64,000 nucleotides of DNA from Nitrospirota bacterium (GTDB taxonomy: Bacteria; Nitrospirota; Nitrospiria; Nitrospirales; UBA8639): the NCBI GenBank assembly GCA_029864405.1, contig JAOTTP010000001.1, forward strand, positions 1 through 64,000, read 5' to 3'. Positions 9,763 through 18,209 of the stretch are shown here, one piece after another. The notes beneath the pieces are model-generated. The model saw only the letters and a list, made by a program, of their open reading frames with translations, had not been told where the DNA came from and made no database searches. Position 1 is the first letter of the stretch, and every line of letters starts with the position of its first letter. Made by a program: the position numbers and the translations under genes.

Positions 9763-11178
9763 TTAGCGATTAATCGATGGAAAGGCATTTTGCAACTGGT
9801 TCAACTGCCCTTGCAATCTGGCCAATAATCCATCTAAATTGGCAAATTTCAAACGTTGTTGTTCTTCAAAACGGGCCAAAGCCTCTTCTTTAAAAGATAT
9901 TTGATTGGTAAAATCATTTACTTGTTTGGTCAACGCCTTTTGCCGAATGGTCAGAGAGCCTGTAGCAATGTCATCTAACCCGTCAATGGCATTGACCACG
10001 ACTTCAGCAATTCCATTTGTCCCTGTGGTGACATTCTTAACAAACAAATCTCGCACCGCCGAAAAGTTGGAGCTTAAGGCCGAATCTAACGTTGCTTCGT
10101 TTAGCTTAATTGTCCCGTCTGTTGCTTGCGTCTCGAATCCAATTCGGGAAACTCCTGTGTAGGTCGTCAGGCCACTGATTTGGGAAAAGACTGACTCCCT
10201 GACTCTATCAAGAACATTCCGAGCCAAACTCTCTCCAACGAAAATTCCTCGTTCCTTTGTTTCTGTATTATAGAAAGTTCGTTCATTCACAAAGGAGACA
10301 ATCTCGTTATAGCCTGCCACAAAGTCGGAAATGGCTTCTTTGACCGCTGCGTTATCCTGGGTCACCGAGATTGTGACAGGATTAGTGGCATCTATGGCTT
10401 GGAGATTAAGAGTCAGGCCGGCAATCACATCCGACAGAGTATTCGTGGATCGGTTGATGGTAATCGCCGTGGTACCAGCTCCGGCATCCGTTGTTCCCAA
10501 GACCACTTCAGAATCCTGAGCAGCCTGAAACGTATCCACTCCTGTCGTGACGGTATTCAATGTTGTATCATCACCAACAATCGTGATGGTATGGTCCAGT
10601 CCTGTCTCATTCGCGGATAAGACAAGACGAAATTGGGGAGATCCCTCGCTGCCCGTATTTAAAATTGAACCACTCACTCCTACACCCAGATCGTTAATCG
10701 CTGCACGCAAATCTTCCAATGTGCTGTCCGCGTTTAAATTTACCGTTTGAGTCGAACCACTTCCCACCTGAAATTGAAAGGTCCCCGATGCTCCACTGAC
10801 AATATCAGTATCAATGGACGAAACCGCCGTGGAGGCCTTAGATATAATTTGATGGGCGGAGGCAAGCTGATTTACCGTCACCTGATAGGTGCCAGGGGCG
10901 GCCGCCGAAGACACACTCGCAGACAAGGGAGTCTGCGCACTGGCAGAAGCGACATTGACTTGGTTCTTATTAAAACTCACCCGAGTGCGAAGGCTGCTGG
11001 CCAAACCTTGAAAACTCAACAGTTTCCCCCCCAGCAAGCCCAATTCGGTTTGTTTTTTTTGTGCTTCCAGTTTACGCGTGGTCAGCCCATCAATCGGTAC
11101 CCGTTTCGCTTGGACTAGAGCGTCAACAATTGGGCCAAAGTCGACCCCATTACCTAGGCCACCAAAACTAATAGCCAT
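9763..11178 (-). CDS. fliD: Flagellar filament cap protein FliD (HAP2)
   Basis: Secreted cap protein that assembles at the filament tip and guides flagellin folding. At 471 residues it is typical. The N-terminal GLGNGVDFGPIVDALVQAKR and the C-terminal coiled segment (ALTKQVNDFTNQISFKEEAL, then RFEEQQRLKFANLDGLLARL) are characteristic FliD_N and FliD_C signatures; the middle is Thr/Ser-rich and variable. About 120 nt separate it from flaG upstream; no sigma-28 or sigma-54 site is clear in that gap, so flaG read-through may drive it. Confidence 0.96.
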   Translation of the reverse strand: MAISFGGLGNGVDFGPIVDALVQAKRVPIDGLTTRKLEAQKKQTELGLLGGKLLSFQGLASSLRTRVSFNKNQVNVASASAQTPLSASVSSAAAPGTYQVTVNQLASAHQIISKASTAVSSIDTDIVSGASGTFQFQVGSGSTQTVNLNADSTLEDLRAAINDLGVGVSGSILNTGSEGSPQFRLVLSANETGLDHTITIVGDDTTLNTVTTGVDTFQAAQDSEVVLGTTDAGAGTTAITINRSTNTLSDVIAGLTLNLQAIDATNPVTISVTQDNAAVKEAISDFVAGYNEIVSFVNERTFYNTETKERGIFVGESLARNVLDRVRESVFSQISGLTTYTGVSRIGFETQATDGTIKLNEATLDSALSSNFSAVRDLFVKNVTTGTNGIAEVVVNAIDGLDDIATGSLTIRQKALTKQVNDFTNQISFKEEALARFEEQQRLKFANLDGLLARLQGQLNQLQNAFPSINR

Positions 11179-11299
11179 GTGCTACACCTTTATTTATTGA
11201 TATCCCGTGAAGAAGCACCAAATCGACATGCGCCCAACCCGGTCTCTGGTGTGTCTGGACTTGCGCCCTATGAATAGAACCAATCGATTGAACTGTGAT

Positions 11300-11698
11300 T
11301 CAGATGTCCTCTTCCACAAACAGTCCGATCTGTTCTCTAATAAATCGTTCAAGTTCTATCATGTTCTCTGAAGGTATTTGTCGGATAAGATCCCCCGACT
11401 CTTGATCCACGACCCGAAAAACCACCTGATTAATATCCTTTTCCAGAGATATTTCAATCCGGGGATCAACATGCTTCAATGTTTCTTGGAGCCGAGTCAC
11501 GGTCGCTTGTACCTGCTCAGCTGTCAATGGTGTGTTGACCGTGTAACCTTCAGTAGAGTCAGTGGGAAAAACTGGTGCTTTTTTTTCGGATGGGCGCTGA
11601 GCATCCCCCAGTAATGGCTTTTGTCCATCCCGCACGCGAATCTCATTTCCAACTGAGACAGTTATGAAAGAGGCGCTGTCAGAAAGCGTTGAAATCAT
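11300..11698 (-). CDS. flaG: Flagellar protein FlaG
   Basis: Small protein of 132 residues. The C-terminal two thirds show the FlaG pattern: LKHVDPRIEISLEKDINQ, then VVFRVVDQESGDLIRQIPSE and a terminal helix (MIELERFI). FlaG affects filament length in several polarly flagellated bacteria; its mechanism is not settled. A GAGGGGG stands about 9 nt before the ATG. It is separated from fliC by a strong hairpin, so it probably receives reduced read-through from the flagellin promoter. Confidence 0.9.
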   Translation of the reverse strand: MISTLSDSASFITVSVGNEIRVRDGQKPLLGDAQRPSEKKAPVFPTDSTEGYTVNTPLTAEQVQATVTRLQETLKHVDPRIEISLEKDINQVVFRVVDQESGDLIRQIPSENMIELERFIREQIGLFVEEDI

Positions 11699-11722
11699 AG
11701 TGGGTTTCCCCCTCTTTCCTCA

Positions 11723-11757
11723 AAGGAGAAACCGGGCCTTAGGCCCGGTTTCTCCTT
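11723..11757 (-). terminator. Perfect 17-bp hairpin between fliC and flaG
   Basis: Arms 11723-11739 and 11741-11757 are exact reverse complements around one central base, GC-rich at the core. It begins 9 nt past the fliC stop. On the - strand only a short UUU follows, so it may be a leaky terminator or a 3' stabiliser that keeps flagellin mRNA in excess over flaG. Confidence 0.75.
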
Positions 11758-11765
11758 GTGACTGA

Positions 11766-12593
11766 TTACTGCAGTAAGGCCAGGGCCTGCTGCGGTATCG
11801 TATTGGCTTGAGCCAAAATTGAGGTGCCCGCCTGAACCAAAATTTGATTCCGGACGAACTTTGCTGTTTCGAAGGCGATGTCAGCATCACGAATCCGTGA
11901 TTCAGCAGCGGTGATATTCTCACCGGCCACCTGCAGATTTCCCACTGCAGCATCAATCCGGTTTTGCAAGGACCCAATATTTGCTCGAGCTGTCGCGACT
12001 GCACTAATAGCACTATCAATATTGGAAAGAGCGCTTAAGGCATTACCAGAAGTCGACACATTGACTGAGGTCAGACCTATTGCCTCAGTAGTCAAATCAT
12101 TGAGGGCGATAGACAGCGTATCATTCGCTGAACTTCGGAAACCGATTTGGATGCTCAAGGAGTTATTATCCGCTCCACTCAACAGTTTCACTCCGTTAAA
12201 CTCGGTCACCGAGGAAATTCGATCGATTTCCGAACGGAGGGCGACAAATTCCTGATCCAGGAAGGACCGCTCATTTGAGCCAAGAATTCCACTGGCTGAC
12301 TGCTCGGCAAGTTCCCGAAGCCGGCCCAACAAATTACCGATACCTTCGGCACCACCGTCTGCAATCGCCAGCAAACTAATGCCGTCATTGGAATTTCTCA
12401 CCGCTTGATTAATACTACGAATTTGCGCCCGTAAAGTTTCCGAAATTCCTAATCCTGCCGCATCGTCCGCCGCTCGGGTAATCCGCAAACCCGAAGACAG
12501 ACGGGCGACTGACCCTTCCAATTGAGCACTGTTCACGCCCAAATTTCGTTGGGCGTTGATTGACGCGATGTTGTTGTTAACAATAAGTGCCAT
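11766..12593 (-). CDS. fliC: Flagellin
   Basis: Filament subunit of 275 residues, at the short end of the family. It keeps the conserved D0/D1 ends: N-terminal MALIVNNNIASINAQRNLG and SGLRITRAADDAAGLGISE, and C-terminal ATARANIGSLQNRIDAAVG and NTIPQQALALLQ. The variable central domain is nearly absent, leaving a compact surface for modification. AAGGAGG lies 6 nt before the ATG within a leader that looks CsrA-controlled. A sigma-28 promoter lies about 120 nt upstream. The glycosylation island ends 238 nt upstream of it. It is the only flagellin seen in this window. Confidence 0.98.
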   Translation of the reverse strand: MALIVNNNIASINAQRNLGVNSAQLEGSVARLSSGLRITRAADDAAGLGISETLRAQIRSINQAVRNSNDGISLLAIADGGAEGIGNLLGRLRELAEQSASGILGSNERSFLDQEFVALRSEIDRISSVTEFNGVKLLSGADNNSLSIQIGFRSSANDTLSIALNDLTTEAIGLTSVNVSTSGNALSALSNIDSAISAVATARANIGSLQNRIDAAVGNLQVAGENITAAESRIRDADIAFETAKFVRNQILVQAGTSILAQANTIPQQALALLQ

Positions 12594-12636
12594 ACATTCC
12601 TCCTTGATGGCTGGGCCTCAAAGGATCCGTCCTTTG
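12589..12636 (-). promoter_or_regulatory. Candidate CsrA-binding fliC leader with two GGA hairpins
   Basis: Two hairpins are visible in the fliC 5' leader. The first (12619-12636) has a 7-bp stem, CAAAGGA/TCCTTTG, with tetraloop CGGA. The second pairs GCCAT (12607-12611) with ATGGC (12589-12593, which includes the start codon) and presents the AAGGAGGA ribosome site in its loop. GGA in a loop is the core CsrA motif. A further AAGGAGG lies at 12668-12674. This matches the two-site logic of the Bacillus subtilis hag leader; binding itself is inferred. Confidence 0.6.
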
Positions 12637-12714
12637 GGGGTGAAAGTAAATCAGGTGAGCCGATAGGCCTCCTTGGGGTTTCTGAAGTGAACCAATTTTC
12701 AACTTCAGTCGTAT

Positions 12715-12741
12715 GTATCGACCATCAAGAAAAAAACTTGA
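12715..12741 (-). promoter_or_regulatory. Sigma-28 (FliA) promoter of fliC
   Basis: On the - strand TCAAGTTT (12734-12741) is followed after exactly 11 nt by GTCGATAC (12715-12722). The sigma-28 consensus is TAAAGTTT-N11-GCCGATAA; 7 of 8 and 6 of 8 positions match. Transcription would begin near 12708, giving a leader of about 115 nt. Confidence 0.8.
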
Positions 12742-12831
12742 GAGGCGGTTTCCCGTCACCCATAAATTTTCCTCAATGAACCCCTGTTTACCTGCCTGAC
12801 CAGCCGCTTTGAGTCGGAAAGACACCTGCGT

Positions 12832-13380
12832 TCACCGTGTGGGCGCAATGCTTGGAGTCAGACGAGGGAGAATTTCATATTCCAACATGTCTGCAATTCG
12901 AACAACATCTTCAACTTCTCGAGCCTTCATGAGTTCATTGACCCAACAGGCCAAATCTTCAAGAACTTCAGGCTTCTTGAGGCCAACAGACTCATGAACC
13001 TGCAGCCACTCAAGGTAATCCGCCATTTGTCCAAACCATTGGTCTAACTGCCGAAAACTTCCATGCCCTTGACGAAATTTATTGACAAAACTCTGGCCTT
13101 GAAGACGGACCTGTTGTCCGAAATTGTCTCCAGTTTCTTGAGAATATTCCACAATGTTTTCCAATCGTTTACTCACGGCCGCTATGGAACCAAAAGAGCT
13201 GGCCATTTTGGCCAGGGTGGGAGACACCAACTCCCGATCGGTCATTTTTCGATTGCCAACCAACAATTCTGTCACCAAACACCCTTTCGCCTGTGCCCGA
13301 TCACTCAAATCAGCTAGAACCTGTCCTAACTGAACACTATCACTCACTTCCCAGATGTCTTCATCCAGTTTCACACGCAT
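12832..13380 (-). CDS. Unrecognised flagellar-locus protein
   Basis: 182 residues, no signal peptide or membrane segment, mostly helical and charged. No family is recognised. The N-terminal part contains LGQVLADLSDRAQAKGCLVTE and the end is Pro-containing. The start is chosen at the ATG at 13380 because AAGGAGG lies 7-8 nt before it; an ATG at 13401 is also in frame. It overlaps the end of the GT9 gene by 20 nt, so it is translated with the glycosylation genes, yet it is the gene immediately before fliC. A role in flagellin handling or modification is inference from position. Confidence 0.8.
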   Translation of the reverse strand: MRVKLDEDIWEVSDSVQLGQVLADLSDRAQAKGCLVTELLVGNRKMTDRELVSPTLAKMASSFGSIAAVSKRLENIVEYSQETGDNFGQQVRLQGQSFVNKFRQGHGSFRQLDQWFGQMADYLEWLQVHESVGLKKPEVLEDLACWVNELMKAREVEDVVRIADMLEYEILPRLTPSIAPTR

Positions 13381-15019
13381 ATCGATTCCTCCTTGGATCA
13401 TGGGTAACCCTCTCGGCCAACCTTGTCACATTTTCACCCACCCGTGTTCGGAACGTATGGTACGCCCGAGCATTTTCCTCAGCCATGCCGGCAAGGGTCG
13501 CAGCCTCCAAACTAAACGTCTCTCGGAAAAAGGCCATCGCTAAGGGCCCAAAGGCTAATGAGGATCTGGCCACCTGTTGTATGGCGAGTGTGTCGACTGA
13601 CAATTGGCGTTGTCCCTCCTTCAACAGGTCAACGGGAATAGGCATTTGCCGACACAGATCCAAGACCATGTCCGCTTCCCTACACAACTGATTAAGTTGG
13701 GGAGCCAAGAAACGCCAGAGTTCCTCCCAATCATGAGAATCAGGTGGAGATGCTTTGGAATATGGAACCCGGCTTGATTCACCGGTAAAAGTTTCATACC
13801 AATATTGACGCCAAAACTCGGCATACCAGGCGACCCGTGATTCTTCAGTCCCCGCTCGTAATATGAATGTTCCTAACTCATCCTCATTGACACTGCCCTC
13901 ATACACCCGAATTTTGGATGACAGTGATGGAAAGGGACGAACACCCAAAAGATGTAAACAGAGTTCAGCCACCTCATGAGGAACAATATGGTCTTTACAG
14001 GCATGATGCGGACAGATTTTATCGAATCCACAGGGCCCACAAAGAATATCCGGCTGAATCACCCAGTTTCCTGGCCCAAATGGTCCTGTTTCCCAAAAAT
14101 CTACATGACCCACCGACACATTCAATACCGGAGTATTCACGCCTACCGCCATGTGCATGGGTCCAGTGTCATTGGTTACCATCAACTGACAGTGTTCAAG
14201 CAATGCGATCAGTTGCGGAACGGTGGTTTGGCCAACTGCTTCGCAAAGAATTCCCTGGCCCCCCGCCTGACGATAACACCTGATGGCTTCCTGAACATCG
14301 GCTTCTTCTTTCTTCGTGCCAATCAGCACAAATCCCACTTGCCGTTGTTGACTGAGGTGTGCCATTGCTTGGCCAAAATATTCCGGACGCCAGGCCTTCA
14401 TGGGATCACTCGCACCGACCTGGATGCCAATCCATGCATCGGGGTTGCCTGCTTGCCTTAAATAGGTCCGCGCCCATTCTTGTAGCTCAGGCGGCACTTG
14501 CAAGCGAATGGGATGAAAGGCTCCAGGCCCACTTCCACCAAGCGAAAACAGATCAACAATATTAAAGCGATTCAATTGTCGATACACGTGGAAATCCACG
14601 AAATATTTCATCCAAGAATTTTTTACGATAAAACTTCCATCCTGAGCCGTGGTCATTCCTCGCTCATCTGCACACCCGAAATATTTAACCAGAAATGCGC
14701 TGCGACGATTAAATGTGAGATTCACCACACGATCGTACCCAACCTGGAGTAGCGGTTGAACCCAACGAACAAGATCCTGGTAAAGAGCCACCACATCCCG
14801 CGCTCGCACCCGGCTCTCATCCATCAACAGCTGAAAGTCAAACACCAACACCTGTCGAATCCCAGGAATAAGACTGGCGACATGGCCAAATTCTTTATCG
14901 ACGATGAGATCAATGGCCACACCAGGGCATTCTTCCTCTAACCGTGAAAGCAGGGGAACCATCTGAATCAAATCTCCCATTCGGGTTATATTGATGATAA
15001 GGACTTGTTTATTCATCAA
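13361..15019 (-). CDS. GT9 family (heptosyltransferase-like) glycosyltransferase with C-terminal extension
   Basis: Predicted cytoplasmic glycosyltransferase of 552 residues. Residues 1-355 are a complete GT9 domain: N-terminal IINITRMGDLIQMVPLL, then GIQVGASDPMKAWRPEYFG, and the donor-binding NDTGPMHMAVGVNTPVL. Enzymes of this family usually transfer ADP-heptose to lipopolysaccharide core. The final about 200 residues (from KIRVYEGSV) are not part of GT9 and are helical and unassigned. Adjacent to fliC and to other transferases, it more likely decorates flagellin than lipopolysaccharide, though that is inference. Confidence 0.85.
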   Translation of the reverse strand: MMNKQVLIINITRMGDLIQMVPLLSRLEEECPGVAIDLIVDKEFGHVASLIPGIRQVLVFDFQLLMDESRVRARDVVALYQDLVRWVQPLLQVGYDRVVNLTFNRRSAFLVKYFGCADERGMTTAQDGSFIVKNSWMKYFVDFHVYRQLNRFNIVDLFSLGGSGPGAFHPIRLQVPPELQEWARTYLRQAGNPDAWIGIQVGASDPMKAWRPEYFGQAMAHLSQQRQVGFVLIGTKKEEADVQEAIRCYRQAGGQGILCEAVGQTTVPQLIALLEHCQLMVTNDTGPMHMAVGVNTPVLNVSVGHVDFWETGPFGPGNWVIQPDILCGPCGFDKICPHHACKDHIVPHEVAELCLHLLGVRPFPSLSSKIRVYEGSVNEDELGTFILRAGTEESRVAWYAEFWRQYWYETFTGESSRVPYSKASPPDSHDWEELWRFLAPQLNQLCREADMVLDLCRQMPIPVDLLKEGQRQLSVDTLAIQQVARSSLAFGPLAMAFFRETFSLEAATLAGMAEENARAYHTFRTRVGENVTRLAERVTHDPRRNRYACETG

Positions 15020-15055
15020 GGGTTGTCGTAAGTGGAAAATTTTGCCATCAAAGGC

Positions 15056-16873
15056 TTAAAGGAAATCACGTTTTTCCTGTCGGTATTCATCCATCATCAG
15101 AATCAGTAATTCTTCACGATTCAACTTGCCTTCAGGTCCTTTCTTTCGAATATTTTTCGCTACATCCACCAACTCCACACGATCGGTTTGAGGAAATTGT
15201 TTTAGTATGGGAATCAATTCTGGAGATTTTTCACTTCGAGCCAACAATGACACAGCGTGACGCTCACCCTGAAGAATAGCTCCTAGCCGATCCGGACTCG
15301 CCATGCCCACCGCACCCAGGAGAGTCTTCATCCGATGCACGTATGTATGCGCCTCTAACACCCGCTTTCGGGACGATTCAGCCATGGCCATCCGCCTCGC
15401 TGGTTCATGCAAATAGGTTTGAACGGTTGAGAGGAGATGTTCCGGACTGGTTATCACGGCCATCATCGATTCATCAAAGAGAGCCGGAAGCAGGGTGCGA
15501 GCATCAACCACTTGAAAGGCTCCACAACTTGCCAACTCAAATGTCCGCGGATTCACCCCATCTCCCTCCGGATCGAATCCCTCTCCCGTATAGGAATGCA
15601 AATTAATATTGACCGAGGTGGCATTGAAAATTTTCACACTGGTCGGAGTATCAATGCGCGCGCCCCCTCTCTGAAGAACCGCCTCCAATGCCCCCGGGGT
15701 GTCCCATTCATTCCCCCATAATTTAAATGTCCAACCATGACCGACTAATGAAGGGAGAATGTGTCTCCGGTTCCTATAGCCTGCCCCTAAAAAAGACACG
15801 TCCGCACCAAATTCATGGAGTTCTCGGGGCGTTAAGGTCATGGGCTGATGAATGGCCGGTTCAGCGGCTAACGGGAGATACGAGACCTGTGAAGCTCCGG
15901 CTTTCCTAAAAGCGTCCAAGCATGCAGCTTGTTGCATCACGAACCAAAAGTCATACCCTGTCACCATCTGCTGCCAATAGGTTAGATGACGAAAATTCTC
16001 CACAAACCACATGGCCGTTAAGACCTTCTTTCGACGCATTTGCTCCAAAACCGCCATCGTCAAAGGCGCCTGAGATAAAGCTAAAACAAGATCCGGTGGA
16101 TCTTCTGCCACATGAGCCAGGCTAATCACCGAAAGCGTTTCACTCATCCGTTGTTGAACCGTGAGCCGCAACCGCTGATCACGGATCGTGTCTAAATTCT
16201 GATATCCCGCATAATGCGGACTATGATCAACCCAACTCACACGATGCCCAAGGGCTTCCAATGCATTCACCACATAGCGGGCAACGGGCAGTGAACCGCC
16301 ATAAATGGGACCGACCACCATGATATGAAGCGCCCCGCTCAATTGTTGTGACAGGCGATCTTGAAGCTGTAGACGAAAGTGTTCATAGGCCGCATGATGA
16401 ACCTCGGCAGCAGGTTCGTAACTCAGGATTCGCACCCGCTTAGCATTCTGTGTCACCCGGGCAACCATATCAGTCATGGACCCTGCCACCCACACCACCT
16501 GTTCGCCCCACCCTTCCAATGATCGAACGGATACACAATCCGCCAACTCAGATAGATCCGGCACCACGACCATGATGACATGGTCATGGGACAACACCCG
16601 ACGTAAGGCTTGCACGTGGTAAAGCAGCCCCACACCAAGCACAACAAGGGTTTCCCCTGCTTGACAGTCTTTCATGCGTTCTTCAGCCCAGCACTCTGCT
16701 TCCCGAACAGGATCATATGCACTATGAAGATACCGGGAGTTGACGAGGGCTGTTGGCATTCCAGACTTAGCTGTTTGGAGCGACAGGGTTCCTCCTGGTA
16801 CCTGCAGGATCTGCGCGGCGAGCACCTGATCCTGGTGGCGAAGAATACCGACATTCTGTTTCAACACATCCAT
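15056..16873 (-). CDS. CgeB-like glycosyltransferase
   Basis: 605 residues. The central part (about 180-520) has the GT-B fold layout of the CgeB/DUF3880 plus Glyco_trans_1_2 type: VVGPIYGGSLPVARYVVNAL, SWVDHSPHYAGYQN, and later INLHSYTGEGFDPEGDGVN with RTFELASCGAF. The first about 170 residues resemble the Rossmann-like N-terminus (GETLVVLGVGLLYHVQAL) seen in motility-accessory Maf/DUF115 proteins. The last 60 residues are helical and charged. Donor and acceptor are unknown. Its neighbours are two GT9 genes, 36 and 67 nt away, in one transcription unit. Confidence 0.8.
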   Translation of the reverse strand: MDVLKQNVGILRHQDQVLAAQILQVPGGTLSLQTAKSGMPTALVNSRYLHSAYDPVREAECWAEERMKDCQAGETLVVLGVGLLYHVQALRRVLSHDHVIMVVVPDLSELADCVSVRSLEGWGEQVVWVAGSMTDMVARVTQNAKRVRILSYEPAAEVHHAAYEHFRLQLQDRLSQQLSGALHIMVVGPIYGGSLPVARYVVNALEALGHRVSWVDHSPHYAGYQNLDTIRDQRLRLTVQQRMSETLSVISLAHVAEDPPDLVLALSQAPLTMAVLEQMRRKKVLTAMWFVENFRHLTYWQQMVTGYDFWFVMQQAACLDAFRKAGASQVSYLPLAAEPAIHQPMTLTPRELHEFGADVSFLGAGYRNRRHILPSLVGHGWTFKLWGNEWDTPGALEAVLQRGGARIDTPTSVKIFNATSVNINLHSYTGEGFDPEGDGVNPRTFELASCGAFQVVDARTLLPALFDESMMAVITSPEHLLSTVQTYLHEPARRMAMAESSRKRVLEAHTYVHRMKTLLGAVGMASPDRLGAILQGERHAVSLLARSEKSPELIPILKQFPQTDRVELVDVAKNIRKKGPEGKLNREELLILMMDEYRQEKRDFL

Positions 16874-16940
16874 CGTATTTGTCCCTTGATCATTTCCCTG
16901 CGAATGCAGCCCCTAATCTTAATAACGGGAGCATTTCCGC

Positions 16941-18176
16941 CTACCTGGATACTTCCACCTTAAAATCTTGATTCCCTAACTGGGACAACCTTTTCCACGT
17001 ATCTTTTCGCCGAAGAACGGTTTCCTCAGGTTCGTCATCCCTGGTATAAAACGCCCCCCACTCATCTCGATGGCTGGTCCAGAGATCCCACTCGTTTGTT
17101 GTTGAATCCACCTGTTCTTCTCGCATCAAATGGACCGTTTCCATGACAGGCCAATAGGCAGATGATGACCCTGCAGTTTTGGCTTCATGACCATCCAGAC
17201 TCTCACGAGGTTGGCCTCCCTGATGTTGCCACACATAATGACCAATGCCATAAGGACCCGTTTCATGAACACGGGCTCTGGAGAAATACCAGCCGATCGC
17301 CCGTGCACCGCACATCGCACCGAGGTGCAATGGTCCCGTATCGGATCCAACCACCCACTGACATCGATTAAGAATCGACACCAGTTCGGGCAACGAGGTC
17401 TTGCCACACCCATTCACGACCCGATTCAGATATGTGGCGGGAAGGCGATTTTCTAAGGCCAATGCCGCTTCTCTTTCTCCCGCCCCCCCGATCAAAAGCA
17501 GGTAACTCTCAGGGATGAGCTCAGCACATGCAGCAACCAGGTCTTGCCACACAGAAAGGGGAATACGCCGATCAGCATCTCCCGCACCAAGAACAATTCC
17601 TATAACAGTAGAAGATTCGCCGTACACCAGCCGTTCCAGTTCAAGGGGCAACGGCACCACCGGGGCCTTCACGAATGGAATGTCTGATGGTGGGAAAACC
17701 TGACACAGCCCGCAAAAAGCATCCGCCAAATGCACCCGGTTGCTCCCTCGATCGTGAGCGACCTGACGTAAATACCCGGCCCATGCCGGCAGCGTCTGAT
17801 TCAATGGTCCCAGCTCGCCAGGACCAACAACTCGATCACTCAAGACATGCCCAGCAAGAATCCCTCGAGGATGGTTATTCAAATTATAGGCCAGCGAATA
17901 CATCGGAAAGTCACAGTCGGACAAATTCTGTTTGGCTTGGACAAGTAGCTGTTCACAATCCGTCATCCTCTTCGTAGCCAATTCATGCCATTGCTCCCCC
18001 TTCCAGGGGAAAACCCTTTCCACGCAAGGGAAAAGTTCCCCAAGTGCCACCAAAGGAGAAGGGCAAAGGAGATCAAGTGCTTGTTCGGGATTGGCAGAAT
18101 GGAGGGCAGTCAGAACGGGAAGGGATTGAACCAAATCACCCAGCCGAGCCAGTTGAATTAAGAGCGCTCGGGACAT
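16941..18176 (-). CDS. GT9 family (heptosyltransferase-like) glycosyltransferase
   Basis: 411 residues. GT9 signatures are ALLIQLARLGDLVQSLPVL at the N-terminus, IGIVLGAGDADRRIPLSVW in the middle and VVGSDTGPLHLGAMCGARA in the donor site. A tail of about 65 residues rich in Trp, Glu and Arg follows the catalytic domain. It is a distant paralogue of the 13361-15019 gene, and both have tails beyond the usual GT9 length. It probably adds a sugar to the same glycan. The gap to the next gene downstream is 67 nt, the largest in the island. Confidence 0.86.
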   Translation of the reverse strand: MSRALLIQLARLGDLVQSLPVLTALHSANPEQALDLLCPSPLVALGELFPCVERVFPWKGEQWHELATKRMTDCEQLLVQAKQNLSDCDFPMYSLAYNLNNHPRGILAGHVLSDRVVGPGELGPLNQTLPAWAGYLRQVAHDRGSNRVHLADAFCGLCQVFPPSDIPFVKAPVVPLPLELERLVYGESSTVIGIVLGAGDADRRIPLSVWQDLVAACAELIPESYLLLIGGAGEREAALALENRLPATYLNRVVNGCGKTSLPELVSILNRCQWVVGSDTGPLHLGAMCGARAIGWYFSRARVHETGPYGIGHYVWQHQGGQPRESLDGHEAKTAGSSSAYWPVMETVHLMREEQVDSTTNEWDLWTSHRDEWGAFYTRDDEPEETVLRRKDTWKRLSQLGNQDFKVEVSR

Positions 18177-18209
18177 AGGTTAACTTGACTAGGCAAGAAT
18201 TTCCTCTGT